Source: Cordilura impudica (lineage: Eukaryota; Arthropoda; Insecta; Diptera; Scathophagidae). Taken from it: DNA of 64,000 bases. The position numbers were made by a program, and so were the translations under genes. Below, piece after piece: positions 10,290 to 20,983 of the stretch (the first letter of the stretch is position 1; each line of letters begins with the position of its first letter). The DNA lies in contig OY821519.1 of NCBI GenBank assembly GCA_963682025.1, positions 97,925,585 through 97,989,584 of the forward strand, read 5' to 3'. The notes beneath the pieces are model-generated. The model had not been told where the DNA came from. It saw only the letters and a list, made by a program, of their open reading frames with translations, and searched no databases.

Positions 10290-11755
10290 AGCGTTTAAGC
10301 ATGTCAGGGAGATCGTGCGTTACTGATTCAAGCTATTTCTGCTTTGTGTGTGGTGAATATTGGAAAAAAAGGATATGCAATATCAGAATCATTAAAATAT
10401 GCATATTTACATTATTTTGGTTTTGCGGTCAGAAAATCGGACAAACCGTGGACTCCAACAATGTTTTGCAAAAGTTGCAGAACTGTTTTATACAAGTTTT
10501 CAAATGACAAGAAGATCTATTTCAATTCCAGTACTTTGGAGGGAGTCACCTAACCACCAAATCGATTGTTATTTCTGTTAAACAAAAGTTGCTGGATTCA
10601 ATATGAAAAATCAAAAAAATATTACTTTTAACGAAGCAAGACGGAGAATTACTAGCTTCAGGCATGCAGCAGTGTAAACATCTTGCAGTTGGGACAAAAG
10701 TAACGATCTAGAGAAATAGAAGCTTGGAATTGGCTGAATATTTTGAAAAGAAACACTCTATTCTATATTGTCCTGATGTTGATGGTTTATTTCAAAAAAT
10801 TAACCAGCCATACGACAAAACTGAATGGAGATTATTTATTGATGGCTCCAAAAACAGTTTAAATGCTCCTCTTTAACATAATGGGAATGAATGGTTTATC
10901 CATACCAATTGCTCATGACATTAATACAAAGGAAAATTACGAATCAATGACTGAAATTTTGACATTACTCAAATACAACGATCATATATGGAAGATCTGT
11001 GGTGACCTTAAGATGTGTGATTCAAATTTCTTTGTATATATAGTATAGACCATAGTAAATAACTTTAATTAATCTGGAGGTTTCACAAAATATTGTTGTT
11101 TCCTTTGTCTATGGGATAGTCACGCTACATGTCATCGTTACGTCACAACAGAGTGGCCAAAAAGAGCTGTGTATTCACCAGGAAAACAAAACATTTCAAA
11201 TAAACCATTAATTGATCCAAATGACGTTATAAAATTGGGGCCTTTAAGAACTCTGTCAAGGCTCTGGACAAAGATGGTGCAGCATTTAAATATTTGTTAG
11301 CGGTTTTTCCTAAAATTTCATATGCTAAAATCAAAGAAGGCATACTAGTTGGCCCTCAGATCAGGAATGATAACAATTTTTCACAATATTTATTGGAAAT
11401 CTTTCTGTAAATCTTTCAAGAGCATCGTGGACAGATTTCTTAGAAACAATAAGAGTGAAAACTACAGACAAATTGCTGCTGAATCATTGAAAACTTATCA
11501 CGAATTCGGTGCACGAATGTCACTCAAAATACATTTTCTTCATTCGCATTTATATTTTTTTCCACAAAACCTAGGTGCGGTGAGCAACGAAAGAGGAGAG
11601 CGTGCTCACCAAGATTTAATGAAAATTTAAAGAAATTATGAAGGATTTTGGGACAAAAGCATGCTGGGAGACTATTGGTGGACTCTAATACGTGAAACCG
11701 AATCAACAAAATACAAACGACGTTCAAATAACGCCATTCGCTTTTGAAAATCCAT
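10290..11755 (+). pseudogene. decayed multi-copy arthropod zinc-finger/DDE-like protein gene (superfamily not assigned)
   Basis: Fragments in all three + frames follow one protein in order. CFVCGEY and CKSC Cys pairs (about 10340-10480) are followed by CYFC (about 10569). An 'EWRLFIDGSKNS'-type stretch lies near 10825, GDLKM (about 11001) after a block on seeing and delaying a response, then CCFLCLWDSH (about 11090-11120). ARMSLKIHFLHSHL follows near 11510, then ERGERAHQD (about 11588-11615) and LGDYWWTLIRE (about 11668). I recognise this as a protein that occurs in many uncharacterised copies in arthropod genomes, probably transposon-encoded. The Asp in GDLKM and the Glu/His of ERGERAHQD could be catalytic, but that is inference. 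At least five frame changes make it non-functional. Confidence 0.55.
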
Positions 11756-11924
11756 TGATTTTTAAATAAACCATTGATTTTTTATGTAAAAAACGAATAA
11801 AAACATTTCTTTGTGTATCTCGAAAACCTCACGTGATAGAGAAATATCACTTACACTTGTTGGCTAGTGTTATCAAACATACACCAAACTATATCGATAT
11901 ATAAATGATAATCTGGATCATGCG

Positions 11925-12117
11925 ACCATTTTAATCGGTCTGATAGGGGTTATTTCCATGGGGACCATGTCTTACCATGCACCAATTTTGATCCATTTTA
12001 ATAGCGTCCGTTCTATGGGCGATAAAATCTATGCATCAAATTTTATCCAAATATATCCTATTTGCTACATGTAGTTTGATTACAAGGTTTACATGGGCAC
12101 ACAGATAGACGGACAGA
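11925..12117 (+). repeat. mini-me-like repeat, family B, left part (split by a LINE)
   Basis: Carries the family B blocks up to GTTTACATGGGCACACAGATAGACGGACAGA, i.e. into the microsatellite. Family B homology resumes after the LINE at 13383. The 15-bp AGATAGACGGACAGA at 12103-12117 is repeated at 13383-13397 and is the target-site duplication of the LINE. Confidence 0.65.
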
Positions 12118-13382
12118 TGTGCTCAAGATTTCCGTGAGTACCTGCCGCGGTGGCCTGACCTCACGGTGCACTTAACACCGGGTGGAAACTATGCGTCCAC
12201 CGGCGCCCTCGCAGTACGAGTACCAATTTGAGGCATGCATTTGGGCATGACCTCCCCCTTGGATGAGGAGCGGAGTACTATCTAAAACTCCTACCGATCT
12301 ATGGGTCACGGCACCCGGTCGCAATGCAACTCCACATCGAGCTTGCGCTCTACCCGCGATTTGGGTCTAAACCACAGCCACCACGATGCTCCCAAACGGG
12401 GCCGCACCACTGCCAGGCTGGAATAAATTCCAGGGGCTCCTGACACCCGTGGTACCAGAATAAAGCCTCCGGTCAGGCTTCGTAGCCGAGACTACTACCA
12501 GTTGAACTCCAAACAGTTCGGGACTGGTGGCCCTAGACGACAAACAAAAGACATAAAACACAAAGGACACAACAATGAACAGCCACATTCTGAGTCGGCA
12601 TATGCCCCCTCAGCAGCAGCACACAAAAGGACTACAATGAACGTAACACATAAAACAACAAGAACGACGCGCAGAAAACATGTAGCAGCAACAACAACAA
12701 ACACCAGGGAGAGAGCTGAAGACGGTGCACCGTTGTGGAGGGACAGATACCGATGTATCAGCCCCCGTCAACAGTCATACTCATATCTGAGATCCAGGCA
12801 CGACGATGTGCACTACTGGAGCGACCACCCATTGGCAGTTAAGCACCACCACGGATGCCCGCATCAGAGGCCACCTATACTAAACGTCCAGTTCTCCTAC
12901 GATTGAATACGCCCCTTGCGTATTCACCTAAATTTCTAACAGTCCGCCCGTCCTCTAATGCCCTACTCAAATCCCATCCTGTCGACGTCCGTAAAATCCC
13001 CATCCTATCCAAATTCCTAATATCACTATAAAGTGAACACCCGGTCAAAACATGTACGACGTCCTCCGGCCCATTCCCACACCTACAGTCCGGCGTATCG
13101 GACAGGCCCCTCTTATGCAGAAAAGCATTCAAGGAGCCATGCCCAGTCAGTAAAAAACCCAGGCTAAGGCCGAAGCCAAAGTCCGGGCGGTCTCTAACGA
13201 AGGTCACGTCCTTAATAAAATCGTACGTTGTTCGGCCTTTATCCGTCTCAGTCCAACGTGAACGCCATCTTGCAAGAAGATGCTCGTCCAGCAGGAGTTT
13301 CACCTGCCTCAAGTCTAAATCAGCGATTTCAGTCGAAGTTATCCAATCATGCCCTGATAGTGGCAGTCCCTTCTTGACCTTA
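12118..13382 (-). mobile_element. 5'-truncated non-LTR retrotransposon, R1 superclade (R1/LOA-like)
   Basis: The minus strand encodes about 170 residues of the C-terminus of a LINE ORF2 ending at the stop near 12875. It reads LARWRSRW, then GFLLTGHGSLNAFLHKRGL, then a Cys/His cluster CRCGNGPEDVVHVLTGC. This pattern after the reverse transcriptase is typical of R1-type elements. Downstream on the same strand is about 750 bp of GC-rich 3'UTR, conspicuous against the AT-rich intron, running to 12118. A 15-bp target duplication (12103-12117 and 13383-13397) flanks it. The 5' end is truncated, as expected for incomplete target-primed reverse transcription. The first residues of the longest ORF come from flanking DNA, not from the element. 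Confidence 0.8.
12875..13382 (-). pseudogene. LINE ORF2 C-terminal fragment
   Basis: Open reading frame of the truncated element, uninterrupted for about 168 residues. It lacks endonuclease and reverse-transcriptase domains, so it cannot act by itself. The retained Cys/His cluster has C-x-C-x7-H-x4-C spacing. The intact frame and good target duplication suggest a relatively recent insertion compared with the DNA transposon relics around it. Confidence 0.75.
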
Positions 13383-13439
13383 AGATAGACGGACAGACGG
13401 ACGGACATTGTCAAATGTCTAAATAGTTTTTATTTTTTT

Positions 13440-14228
13440 GTTCCGCAGTATTATTAGGACTTTTATAATGACTTTGTGCTGCTGTTTAGAAATACCAAAA
13501 ATATTTGACCTAGACCCATCTTTTATTACACCTATCAAATCAGAATCACTTTTTGAGTCGATTTAACAATGTCCGTCCGTCCGTCCGTCTGTGTGTCCAT
13601 GTAAACCTTGTAATCAAACTGCAGGTCGCAAGTATGAATATATTTTGATGAAATTTGGTATATAAGCCTTTATCGGTCATGGGATGAACGCTATTGAAAC
13701 TGGTGAGAATCGGTCCATGTTCAGACCGAGCTCCCATACAAATGACCCCTATGAAATCGACATAAATTGCCATAAGATCCAAATTGTCGTATATATCTCA
13801 GTCAAATTGGGTTTGTATGTGTTTATTACATCCATTAATGAGTAGTCCAAAAACGATACCTATGGGACACCTCTTAGTCATAGGCCCCATATAGAGCTGC
13901 TTCCCGATCTTCGCTTAAATCTATCAAAAAAACAAATATATTGCACTGTTTCATCTCAAATTTTTTTTGTATACATTTTCGCAAAATACAAGAGACTTTA
14001 CCAACCATGGTCAGGATACATTTTTGGACCTAGTCCCCATATAGACAAAGCATTCGATATGAACTTTTTTATATCTGCAGACAAAAAAATTAATAAAAAT
14101 GCCACCCAAATTTGGTTTATGCTTATTTTTTATATCCAATTAGTTGGGCATAAGAGATAGGGTCTCTAAACGCATGGTATAGGGTATTGTATAGTCGGTC
14201 TAGACCGACTATAATTTTCTTACTTGTT
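13440..14228 (-). repeat. mini-me-like repeat, family B, near-complete minus copy
   Basis: Starts (plus reading) with CAAAAATATTTGACCTAGACCC and continues with (GTCC)n near 13570-13592, the GGTCGCAAGTATGAATATA block and the AGAGCTGCTTCCCGATCTTC block. It ends with GTCTAGACCGACTATAATTTTCTTACTTGTTT. No conserved ORF. It is tail-to-tail with the split copy at 11925-13437. Confidence 0.75.
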
Positions 14229-15475
14229 TTTTTAATCGTTTCGATATTTTTGTATAAAAAGCATTTTAAATAAATTGATTTAAATTTGCGTTTCATTTTA
14301 TAGAATGCCCCCAATTTAAATTATTATCATCAAATGATAAAAATGAAGAATATATATTTGAAAGCCTTTCTAATCCAAAAAGTTAGATTTTTTTTTCCAA
14401 ATTTTTCTTAATTAAGGGTACTTATTGTTTTTTTTTCTTTCTTTAAGAAATGTCTTTTAATTATTTGAATATATAGAAATTTTCGATAAATAAAAAGTTG
14501 TCTTATTTCAAAGGCTATTTTCTACGGAGACCCACTCTGCGATTGTAATGCTTTATTAGTCAATTTAATTTTTTCTTAAATGTCTAAAACAAATATTCGC
14601 TCATTAACATGTGAAAAATCTTTCAAAAATACGTTAAAACTATTAAAAGGTAACCTGAGTCTTTCTTTAGAACGAAGTGATATATAAGACTTGACATAAA
14701 TCAAGAATACGAATATAAAAACAGTAGCAAAAATTTATATTCATAAATAAAAATTTAGCTGAATTTATAAATGAACAAAACCATTTAAACATCGATTTAT
14801 TTTTTCGGTTTTCTTTTAAATAAAATACACTTAGAGATTCATTATTTAGTAATGAGATGTTTTCATAAAAATCAATGAAATTAACATTATTCATGATATC
14901 ATACAATTAAAAAATAAATTGTTGCAATTAAGAAAAGTTTCAAAAAAATTTTTTTTTATTTTTTTTTTTTTTTTGATTTTCATAAAATCCATCTAACCAT
15001 GTTTATACTGGCAGAAATTTTAAAAAATTTTTGATCAACTTTCATTTCTTGAAAAGAAATCATTAATATAATATAAATATTTATTGGCTGGAATTTTAAT
15101 AAAATTTTATAGCAGAGTGTATAAATATAAAAATGCTTGCAATATGAAAAAATATTCAACAATGAGTGTCAGTTAACATAGAAATAAACAAAATTATTCA
15201 TTTATTAAAAAAAACGAAGTATTTCTGCCAACGTCAGCACAATTTTTAACGAACTTTAAGCTGAAATAAAACTGCAGCAAAGCGAAACAAGAAATTGGCA
15301 TTGCAACATTTAGTTGAGTATTTGATAAACATTTTTGCCATTTTTGGACACTGAAACAGTAAAAAAAGAAAAAACCAACTTAATGACATATTTTACTCAC
15401 CATCATCATATCAGAACGTTAACAATTTTTACCAAAAAGGTAAAGACATAAAGTTGTAACAAACAGACAAGCAGA

Positions 15476-15501
15476 CATCGCATCACATCACATCACATCA
15501 G
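15476..15501. repeat. (CATCA)n microsatellite
   Basis: Four to five tandem CATCA units. A CAACAACAA-type run follows at about 15582-15606. No other feature is apparent. Confidence 0.65.
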
Positions 15502-16184
15502 GACAATGTGTCTGTCAAATCAGGTAGAAAATACAAAACAGTAAATTTATAGATGTCGTCTTGCCAAATTTAAACAACTTACCACAACAACAACTACAAC
15601 AACAGTAAAACTCATAAAAAAAAACAAGAGGTTTTCATACGATTTAAATGGCTGGTTATTGACCAAATGTAGGCTCAAGGAACTAAACTGCCTACAGACT
15701 GCAATCTTTAGAAATGTTGTTTCTGAAATTCTTAAGAAACAGCGTTAAAATTCGTACACTAGGGTGGTATTTGTTGTAAGGTCATAATGTCGTGTACCTA
15801 TTGGAGATATTTAGAAAAATTAAGGAAATCTTCAATGTAAAATAATTTTGAACTCGAAAAAAATCATTTATAAATTATAAATTTCTCTTTCGCTAAGATT
15901 ATACCTACGAGTTCCTTTAAAAATATCGTAACATCCTAATTATCACATATATATTGTCCAAATCTAGTTGATAATTGTTTATTAAACTCATAAATTTATA
16001 ATCCAAAAATAGACCTTGTACAGCGATTTTCATTAAAAGACCCACATAAATCTCTTAGATTTTTTTCAAATTGTAGAAAATTCCTCCAAAACTGCCGATT
16101 CAAGCAAGGCCCAAAACTAATTGAGTCCATGTTTTTAATCGTTCATTATACCCCGTAACTACCAAAGATTCTCGACTTAGCCCC

Positions 16185-16357
16185 ACATTTTATTATACCG
16201 ATCGACTAAGACAGAATTACATTCGGATTTAACCATTTTCGTTCGTCTGTATGTACGTTTGACCATGTCAACCACAAAATCAAACTACAGGTCGCAAATA
16301 TAAATATATTTTGATTAAATTTGGTATGTTTTATATATTTTATTTATTTAATAGATA
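16185..16357 (-). repeat. mini-me-like repeat, family B, fragment
   Basis: TTATACCGATCGACTAAGAC, the TCGTCTGTATGTACG microsatellite remnant and CAGGTCGCAAATATAAATA identify it as family B in the minus orientation. It is cut off by the Helitron starting at 16358. Confidence 0.55.
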
Positions 16358-16731
16358 CTAGCAGATTCCAGCCCACGAAACTCGAGTGCAAATTCTAGAA
16401 ATTTTATTTTTTCATTAAATAAAGACCGTAACGGTATGCTAGCCAATTATAGCCAATTCACAAATCAACACAAAAAACAAACTCATTTTTATTACAAACA
16501 CTAACAAATTTAATAAACACACACATAGCATTCTATAATTTTATGTATGTGTTAGTAGCAACTTTAAATGCAATTAACTCAAAATAAAGGAAAAAATTTA
16601 AAAATCTGTAAATCTGCAAAACGGCTAAAAAGAAATACCTTTCAAATAATATACGTTTGGTAAAAATCGGGATAAAACGGTAGAACAAAACATCGGTCAC
16701 AAGAAATCCCCTAGCCTATTAATATTATAGA
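16358..16731 (-). mobile_element. non-autonomous Helitron, family A, copy 3
   Basis: CTAGCAGATTCCAGCC at the left and AATATTATAGA at the right, with the family A body. The terminal inverted repeat near 16378-16391 is slightly degraded (ACGAAACTCGAG). Confidence 0.75.
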
Positions 16732-16950
16732 TTTACAAATGTATATGTTATAATATTCGAGATCATAGCTATATAATAGTACGTGAAGGAAAATCTTTCG
16801 ACCAGTTTTTAGGCAAAATGGACACACGGAGGAGTGGTAAATTTGGCATAGTTATAGATCATATGGAAGAGAAGTTTCGAATCATAAAATTTATGTATAA
16901 CATGTGTTTAAAATATATTAAATTAAATAAAATAAAATATTTATAATAAA

Positions 16951-17102
16951 TAATTTTATAAGAGCCTAATCAATTTTTAGCAAATTCACAATTCATCGCC
17001 TGCGCATTGATAGTTTCAAAAAAGAGTACATTTTAATAGCCCTGCGTTCAATTTTGAATTGCCTAAAAGTGATTGGCATATCTTTAGGCTCTTATAAAAT
17101 TA
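16951..17102. mobile_element. 152-bp MITE with 19-bp perfect TIRs
   Basis: The left end TAATTTTATAAGAGCCTAA and right end TTAGGCTCTTATAAAATTA are exact inverted repeats. The interior is unrelated to neighbouring repeats and has no coding capacity. Some subterminal sequence (CAATTTTTAG and CTAAAAGTGATTG) is also loosely mirrored. Confidence 0.65.
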
Positions 17103-17165
17103 TATGTTAAAAATCTCATTTATGTATATATCTTCTACGTGTTCATCAAATATTTATAGTGAAAT

Positions 17166-17281
17166 TTAATGAATTTTACTTAAAAATTCACAACTTAATG
17201 AATTTTACTTAAAAATTCACAACTTAATGAATGTTATTTAAAAATTCACAACTTAATGCATTTTATTAAAATATTCATAAA
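17166..17281. repeat. 29-bp tandem repeat, four units
   Basis: The unit begins TTAATGAATTTTACTTAAAA and ends TTCACAAC. Units start at 17166, 17195, 17224 and 17253. The first two are identical and the last is the most diverged, consistent with local slippage amplification. Confidence 0.85.
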
Positions 17282-17339
17282 TTTTTTATAGATATAGATT
17301 AAAAAAACTTTGAGAGAAAAAATTTAATGAAAAAATAAA

Positions 17340-17385
17340 ATTTCCTAAAATTTGAAATTGAATTTCGAGTGCTGGGCTCTGCTAG
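17340..17385 (+). mobile_element. Helitron family A 3'-terminal fragment
   Basis: Ends GAATTTCGAGTGCTGGGCTCTGCTAG followed by T, the + orientation 3' terminus of family A. The start of the element is not recognisable. It lies nine bases before the opposite-orientation copy 4, so the two are arranged end to end. Confidence 0.55.
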
Positions 17386-17394
17386 TAATAATAA

Positions 17395-17766
17395 CTAGCA
17401 GATTCCTGTGCTCGAAATTCGAGTGCAATTTCTAGGCAACTTTATTTCTCAACTTAGCCAATTCAAAAACCAACACTTATTTGGTTTATTATTATTGTGA
17501 ATGAAGATAAAAAACTCATTAACAAACACATCAACAAATTTAATAAACACACACATAGCATATGTATAATTTTATGTATATGTTAGTAGCAACTTTAAAT
17601 GCAATTTACTCAAAATAAAGGAAAAAGTTTTAAAATCTGTAAATCTGGTGAACAGCTAAAAAGAAATACCTTTCAAGAAATATACGTTTGGTCAAAGTCG
17701 GGATAAAAAGATATAACAAAACATCGGTCACAAGAAATTGCCTTGCCTATTAATACATATTATAGA
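17395..17766 (-). mobile_element. non-autonomous Helitron, family A, copy 4
   Basis: CTAGCAGATTCCTGTG then CTCGAAATTCGAG at the left and TATTATAGA-type sequence at the right, with the same body as the other copies. Confidence 0.75.
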
Positions 17767-17909
17767 TTATCTATAATTGGCATTACTTAATAAACCTAAT
17801 AAACCTAATTTATTTATAAATATTCATTTCATTTTGTTTAAAGAAATTTGAAGATTTTAATATATGACATATATAATGGTAGAATTTGAAATTTATAACA
17901 TTTTCTTAA

Positions 17910-18030
17910 TAAAAAACTCAAATTAATTTTTCCACTTCATCATAATTCTTATATCCCCAGATTTGAGCACCATAGAACATTATAGCTCGCGAAGCAGCTT
18001 TGAAGATTTTAAGCTAATTTTTATTGGAAA
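17910..18030 (-). pseudogene. LINE reverse-transcriptase fragment (possible)
   Basis: The minus strand reads AASRAIMFYGAQIWGYKNYD and then EVEKLI. This resembles the 'YGxxIWG' region after the reverse-transcriptase core of Jockey/I-group LINEs. It is only about 40 residues with a stop, so identification rests on one motif. Confidence 0.4.
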
Positions 18031-18071
18031 TCTTAGAATGATTTATATATTGACTATTTATTGACTATATA

Positions 18072-18178
18072 TCTGTGGTCACAAGCGATAACCGCCTAAG
18101 TCGACTGAAGCCGCATTACATTTATATAAAAAGTTCTTTTTGTCAAAAGCATGATTTATTTTCTAGGTGTTTAGTAAA
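18072..18178. mobile_element. truncated copy of the TCTGTGGTCACAAGC MITE
   Basis: The left end TCTGTGGTCACAAGCGATAACC matches the complete element at 24791-25039. The interior matches its right half (TTACATTTATATAAAAAGTT). The right terminus is lost. Confidence 0.6.
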
Positions 18179-18179
18179 T

Positions 18180-18720
18180 TATAAATTGAAGGTAAGATCC
18201 ATTACTGAAATTTGGTATGTAAACATTTGTCGGCCATAGAAAGCTCTCTTTTGAAATTGGAGAGGACCGATATACGTTCAGACTTAGCTCGTATACAAAT
18301 AACCCCTATCAGACCAATTAAATTGCCCATAGATCCAGATTATAATATTGATCATGGTTACATTTTCTTAATATGTGTTTATTGCACTCTTTAGTGAGTA
18401 GTTCAGCAATAAACTATGTAGGACCACTTGGAGTAATAGTCCCTTTATAAATTTATTCCCGATCCACACTAAAATCTATAACAACAAAAAATCGCATAGA
18501 TTTTTCTCAAATTTGGTTTGTATATGGTCTTGATTGATCCGCATTTCGGCCTATTGCCATATAAAAATAACATCCGATATTAACTTGTTCATATCTGCAG
18601 ACCTCGAATTCATAACAATGATGCTCAAATGAGGCTTATGCTTATTTTTTATATCCAATTATAAAACTAAATTTCAATTTTAAGAAGTAAAAAAATTATA
18701 GTCGGTCTAGACTGAAATCC
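18180..18720 (-). repeat. mini-me-like repeat, family B, minus copy
   Basis: Contains the family B blocks in minus order (AAATTTGGTATG, TTCAGACTTAGCTCGTATACAA, TTATTCCCGATC) and ends with TATAGTCGGTCTAGAC near 18701. It abuts an oppositely oriented copy, giving a head-to-head pair. Confidence 0.55.
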
Positions 18721-19215
18721 AATTAAATGGGCATAGAAAATAATAAAAAAGCAAATTTGAGTGTCATTGTTATGAATATGTTGCCCGCAGCTATGAAAAA
18801 CTTTAAAACGAATGTTATTTTTATATAGGTATTAGGTAGAAAAATGGATCGTTCATAACCAAACTTAGTAAGGTTACTAATTTCCCTTTAAAATATCTAA
18901 AAACATATATAAACCAAATTTGAGAAATAACTGTGCAATTCTCTTGTGTTTTTATAGTTTTAAGTTAAGATCGGGATGCAACTTTGTATGACCTTAAATG
19001 TTTCTACAGGGTTTATTTTTAGAGCCCTAATTAATGGATAAACACATGGCCATCAGCTTATATACGGAATTTCATTGAAGTATAATTAAATTTGCAACTT
19101 GTAGTTTGATTAGAAAGTTTACATGGGCACTCAGAAAGTGATTCTAAGTCGACCGGTGTAATTAAAGTTGGGTCTTGGGCAGCTATTTTTGGTAGGGTAT
19201 AGTGTATACAAATTT
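18721..19215 (+). repeat. mini-me-like repeat, family B, plus copy
   Basis: Starts at the shared GTCTAGACTGA junction and continues through GCAGCTATGAAAAACTTTA, ATGGATCGTTCATAACC and AAGTTTACATGGGCACTCAG. It ends with TTGGGTCTTGGGCAGCTATTTTTGG. The 120-codon ORF at 19168-19530 starts inside this repeat and is not conserved. Confidence 0.55.
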
Positions 19216-19822
19216 GTTAAAATTTTTAGAATTTTGACTTTTTTAAAAGTTACGTCAAAAATCGTCTCGTATGGTATAAGAAAAATATGTACAGTGAAGA
19301 GATACAGTATCGTCCATTTATGTAGTTATTTTAAAAATCAATCAAAAAACATTTTTTTAATGTGGTCTCAAATATCTGTGTTATTAATGTCAGTTATAAA
19401 TTTGGTTCAACGTTTTATTTTCTTTGCAAGAAACATAAAAAATTCTAAAAGTCAGATTTACACAAGTAAAAATTATTTGTCTGTTTCACATTTCGTCGAA
19501 TTTTTCGCTAATAACAATTTGATTTATTGAACAGATAAAATTTTAGAAAATTATACAATTTAGAAGATGGGACGTTAATCAAAGGAAACTGCCTGAGAAG
19601 AGAGGGAATTTATATTAAAATTGGTAGCGAAAGAAATTGCCGTTATAGTTCAGAGGCCTCGTAGCAAAGTCGAAACAATAATTTACAGATTTACAATTAC
19701 AAATAAAGCAAGATCTAGTCGCTCTTCCGTACGGCCTCAACGTGAAAAATCAGGGGCCAAATCACTGCATTCGTTATCGAAATTTTTCTATCGAAATCAA
19801 TTTTTTATTTTCCAGAATATAA

Positions 19823-20095
19823 ATGCTAAGAATAATTTTTCCTTGTCACAGGTTAAGAATTATAAGAAGAAAAGCGAATCGTGGTCGAGCGTTTGTCCGT
19901 CTTCTTCAAATAATAAACCAAAATATGGAATTTCGATTGATTTTACTCGATTTCGAATGCGGTGATTTGGCCCCAGCTATCGTCCGAAGAATTAAAAATA
20001 ATCTCAAACAGAGCACCGTATTTTTATGTTACGCGCCAAAAGTCAAATTTATCAAAGCAAAGCAGGCCGTTAAGCAAATGAAACTTAGAGGATAG
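19823..20095 (+). other. unrecognised ORF of 90 codons
   Basis: Basic ORF without a family I recognise, containing LILLDFECGDLAPAIVRRIK and ending KQMKLRG. It lies between the Tc1 N-terminal relic and the RAG1-like relic and could be the 5' part of either element or chance. No support for expression. Confidence 0.25.
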
Positions 20096-20397
20096 TTTTT
20101 AGAACAATACCCAACCCATTTTTCATTCCCCCACGCACACAGCTCGTTAATCTTTAGTCGTAACTCGATCGTTGAAATTGTTGTTTGATATATATTCCCG
20201 GTTGTTACTGTCAAACATAGTTTGCAGTGAAATTTTTAATTTTGGTATTGTTATGTATTGTTGATCTGTATTGGAATAATTAGTCATTTATTGTTCTGTT
20301 TAAGATCATGTATATGTTTTTCTAATGATAGAAAGATAATAATTTTTGTAATGTAAGAGAAATCTTAGAAAAAAATTGAAGACAGCGCTAGATGGAG

Positions 20398-20560
20398 TAG
20401 CTACTTTCGAACAAAGCGACTTGTTCATCGTCAGCATCCTTCTGTCTATTTCTTCAACTCATGCTTAATCAACTATTTAACTCAACATTTGAAAGAAAAG
20501 AACATGAGAAATGTTTTTTTTCTTTTTTTTATATACGAGAGTTTTGTTTAACGCCTATTA
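20398..20560. repeat. unclassified repeat shared with 61512-61660
   Basis: About 150 bp, from CTACTTTCGAACAAAGCGAC through TCATGCTTAATCAACTATTT to the TTTTTTCTTTTTTTTATA tract, is repeated with about 90% identity by eye at 61512-61660 in the 3' flank. Non-coding; possibly an LTR or element end, but termini cannot be placed. Confidence 0.55.
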
Positions 20561-20983
20561 TCAGAGCCTGTGTGATGGATCCTGATGCAAAATATGAGAA
20601 TGCAAACTTAAGTTAAATTTTTCAGTTGGTTTCCTCATACTAAAGTTTAGTTAACGTACTTTGATGGTACCCTCACGTTAGAGTGAGATTTTGTTAAAAT
20701 ATTTTCTTTAATTTAGTAGTTGTACTATAGCGTCAGATCCTGTCACAATTTTTATTAGAATCCAAAGTTTGATATCCTGAGTTGTGAAAAATTCAAAAAT
20801 TCGCTGCGGAGCAGTGCGAATGTGTATTTTCATGGTACTTCAAACTTTTTTCATTTTAATTACAAAAACAAAATATAATCGTAAATAGTATTCTAAGAAA
20901 AAATATATTAATTTTCGGTTCACAAGGCTCACAAGGTAGTAAGAATCGTGACCCGTCAATATTTGTTTGATAGAATGTAGAGG

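Noticed and set aside
12502..12906. 134-codon plus-strand ORF
   Set aside because: It lies antisense to the GC-rich 3'UTR of the LINE; openness follows from base composition.
19168..19530. 120-codon ORF
   Set aside because: Starts in a family B repeat tail and continues into AT-rich DNA; hydrophobic bias is due to T-richness.
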